DNA from: Psychrobacter sp. UBA3483
GTDB taxonomy: Bacteria; Pseudomonadota; Gammaproteobacteria; Pseudomonadales; Moraxellaceae
DNA: 23,603 nucleotides
NCBI RefSeq assembly: GCF_002377905.1
Contig: NZ_DFQS01000014.1
Span: forward strand, 1 to 23,603
Direction of reading: 5' to 3'
Below the pieces are notes generated by a model that saw nothing but the letters and a program-made list of their open reading frames with translations, did no database searches and was not told the origin of the DNA. Shown piece by piece: positions 22,031 through 23,603 of the stretch. The stretch's first letter is position 1. Every line of letters begins with the position of its first letter. Both the position numbers and the translations under genes were made by a program.

Positions 22031-23292
22031 ATTTTGACCATCCCAATGCTAGCGACCAATAACGCCAGCACTTGTACAAATAATAGCAACCAAACCGTCA
22101 GCGACCATTGTCCACGCGCGTAAGCGATGCCGCAAAGCCAAGCACCCATCGTGCCACCCGTGTAATAGCCCATATAATATAAGCCTGAGGCCAATGAGCG
22201 TCCTTTTTTGACATTGACCGCGATATAGCTGATGGTGGCCGCTTGGGTAATAAAGACGCCACTAGACATGATGGCAAGTCCTAATACGATACCCCAAAGC
22301 GGTGTCACTAGCGTTAAGAGCACGCCGAGCATCGATATAATAACTGCCACGCGAACCGTACGTGCCGAACCAAAGCGGCGGAGCAACGTCGTCGATAATG
22401 GCGTGATGACAACGCCAATTAAATACACCGCAAAAATATTGGCAAGCGCACCTGTGCTTAACTCATAAGGTGTATCGGCCAAATGCAAATTAATAAAGGT
22501 AAAACAGCCTACCAACGAGAACAACACGCAAGCACCAAGCAAGCAGGAGGTAACAACATAGCGATTGATCAAATGCTCACCGAGGGTCTGCATGGCTGAG
22601 CGAAAATTGGGATTGGCAACAAAGTGCCGTGACGATGGCAGCATTTTACCTACCCATAGCGCCCCGATAAGCGTCATACCTGCCATCACATAGTAGCCTG
22701 CGCGCCAACCGATAAGCTCATGCAAGTGCCCAAGTAAAAAACGCCCCATAAAGCCGCCGAGCACCGACCCTGACACATAAAATGACATCAGCTCAGTGAG
22801 CGCGCGTCCCTCAAACTCTTCACCGATGTAAGCAATCGTCACCACCGTAATACCGGGCACAGACAATCCCTGCATAAAGCGCCACATGCCCATCCAACCG
22901 ATATTCGGACTTTGGGCAATTAACGCAGTGGGTATCGCTAAAAACAATAACGCCCCAACGATAAATGACTTGCGTCCTACTGCATCAGACAGCATGCCCA
23001 AAAATGGCGACATGATAGCAATCGCCAATATGGTGGCACCGACAATCATGCCCGCCTGCACCTCAGTTGCTGATAAATCCATCATCAAGACTGGCAAAAT
23101 AGCTTGAATAGAATAAACCTGCAAAAAAGCAAACATCCCAATCAAGCCAATCGTCAGCTTCAATACCCATGAAGGCGCGTCAAAGGGCGTGTTGATACGT
23201 TGATTGCTGACGCTGTTATCTTGGCTAATACCAGCGGCTTTGCCATGAACATTGCTATCATTATTTATACTGTTATTTATATGATTATTCAA
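22012..23292 (-). CDS. MFS transporter, YnfM/arabinose-efflux-like
   Basis: This inner-membrane transporter of the major facilitator superfamily has about 12 hydrophobic segments, the first beginning near residue 43. Motif A is present after the second segment (GMLSDAVGRKS, 99-109). VPGITVVTIAYIGEEF and GGFMGRFLLGHL fit the drug/sugar efflux group that includes E. coli YnfM. The substrate is unknown. The first ~35 residues are polar and very Asn-rich, before the membrane domain. The start is uncertain: the only in-frame candidate ahead of the first membrane segment is a TTG at 23292, without a Shine-Dalgarno sequence; the first in-frame ATG is codon 53, inside segment 1. An in-frame TAG lies about 40 bases upstream of the TTG, so the frame cannot start much earlier. 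Confidence 0.82.
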   Translation of the reverse strand: MNNHINNSINNDSNVHGKAAGISQDNSVSNQRINTPFDAPSWVLKLTIGLIGMFAFLQVYSIQAILPVLMMDLSATEVQAGMIVGATILAIAIMSPFLGMLSDAVGRKSFIVGALLFLAIPTALIAQSPNIGWMGMWRFMQGLSVPGITVVTIAYIGEEFEGRALTELMSFYVSGSVLGGFMGRFLLGHLHELIGWRAGYYVMAGMTLIGALWVGKMLPSSRHFVANPNFRSAMQTLGEHLINRYVVTSCLLGACVLFSLVGCFTFINLHLADTPYELSTGALANIFAVYLIGVVITPLSTTLLRRFGSARTVRVAVIISMLGVLLTLVTPLWGIVLGLAIMSSGVFITQAATISYIAVNVKKGRSLASGLYYMGYYTGGTMGAWLCGIAYARGQWSLTVWLLLFVQVLALLVASIGMVKINPRVN

Positions 23293-23603
23293 AGTATGAC
23301 TGACTATATTGAGTGCTTTTTTTAGCTAGAGCTGAATTGTTCTGGCTCGTACTAAATGACGCATGGGTGATAGAAATAAGTGGTAGCAATTACATCATGC
23401 CTAGCATAAAACTTATAACTGACTATAAAAAGATGGCTGATTGGTGATTTTATCACAGCAAATACCAAACTCAGGTTTCGGTATGTTATTCACGCCATTT
23501 TTTTAAATGCCGCTTTATAAAAGCCGTTTTAGCACTGTAGAGGTGACTGATATTTTTGACAGCGAATAGATTACTGTCTACTATAGTGTATCAAATACAA
23601 AAG
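23293..23603. other. gene-free right end
   Basis: This 311-base AT-rich stretch upstream of the MFS gene presumably contains its promoter, though none could be pinned. It also holds a predicted plus-strand promoter leading out of the window (23556-23584). A string CGCTTTATAAAAGCCG at 23511-23526 resembles single units of the repeat upstream of prpE. Confidence 0.35.
23556..23584 (+). promoter_or_regulatory. predicted promoter for a gene beyond the right edge
   Basis: A perfect TTGACA (23556-23561) is followed after 17 bases by TACTAT (23579-23584, 4/6). Transcription would leave the window to the right, divergent from the MFS gene. Confidence 0.45.

Overview
The window looks like chromosomal DNA of a gammaproteobacterium of the family Moraxellaceae, most likely Psychrobacter. 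This is inferred from family resemblance of the proteins, moderate G+C with AT-rich intergenic DNA, and a habit of Asn/Gln/Ser-rich tails on otherwise ordinary enzymes. No tRNA, rRNA, CRISPR array or complete mobile element is visible. The first ~22 bases look like the terminal repeat of an IS3-type insertion sequence lying to the left.

Left part (1-9.7 kb), housekeeping and envelope: lpxB then rnhB on the minus strand; a DAHP synthase (aroG type) on plus with a good sigma70-type promoter; pepN on minus, converging on aroG at a shared bidirectional terminator; the lipoprotein gene pal on plus; a Sfp-type phosphopantetheinyl transferase on plus; and an outer-membrane beta-barrel protein on minus. 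An IclR-family regulator (plus, 10.3-11.0 kb) follows a 617-base gene-free stretch.

Middle part (11.2-17.3 kb), a minus-strand valine-catabolism operon. In transcription order: mmsA, an isobutyryl-CoA-type acyl-CoA dehydrogenase, an enoyl-CoA hydratase, a 3-hydroxyisobutyryl-CoA hydrolase and mmsB. Together they encode the whole route from isobutyryl-CoA to propionyl-CoA. A promoter with an inverted repeat centred on its -10 box precedes mmsA, and three of the genes share the same AAGGATAT ribosome-binding segment. The IclR gene converges on mmsB and is a plausible but unproven regulator.

Right part (17.6-23.6 kb), three separately terminated minus-strand genes: a propionyl-CoA synthetase (prpE) with a long Asn/Gln/Ser-rich N-terminal tail, a medium/long-chain acyl-CoA ligase of AlkK type, and an MFS transporter. 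PrpE feeds the same propionyl-CoA pool that MmsA produces, so 11-22 kb can be read as a branched-chain/short-chain acyl catabolic neighbourhood.

No clearly new multi-gene system is visible. The more unusual signals are non-coding: a seven-unit 15-base periodic repeat upstream of prpE, a ribosome-binding site in a hairpin loop directly before mmsA, terminator-like and operator-like repeats in the mmsA and ligase leaders, and a terminator whose loop contains the stop codon of the MFS gene.
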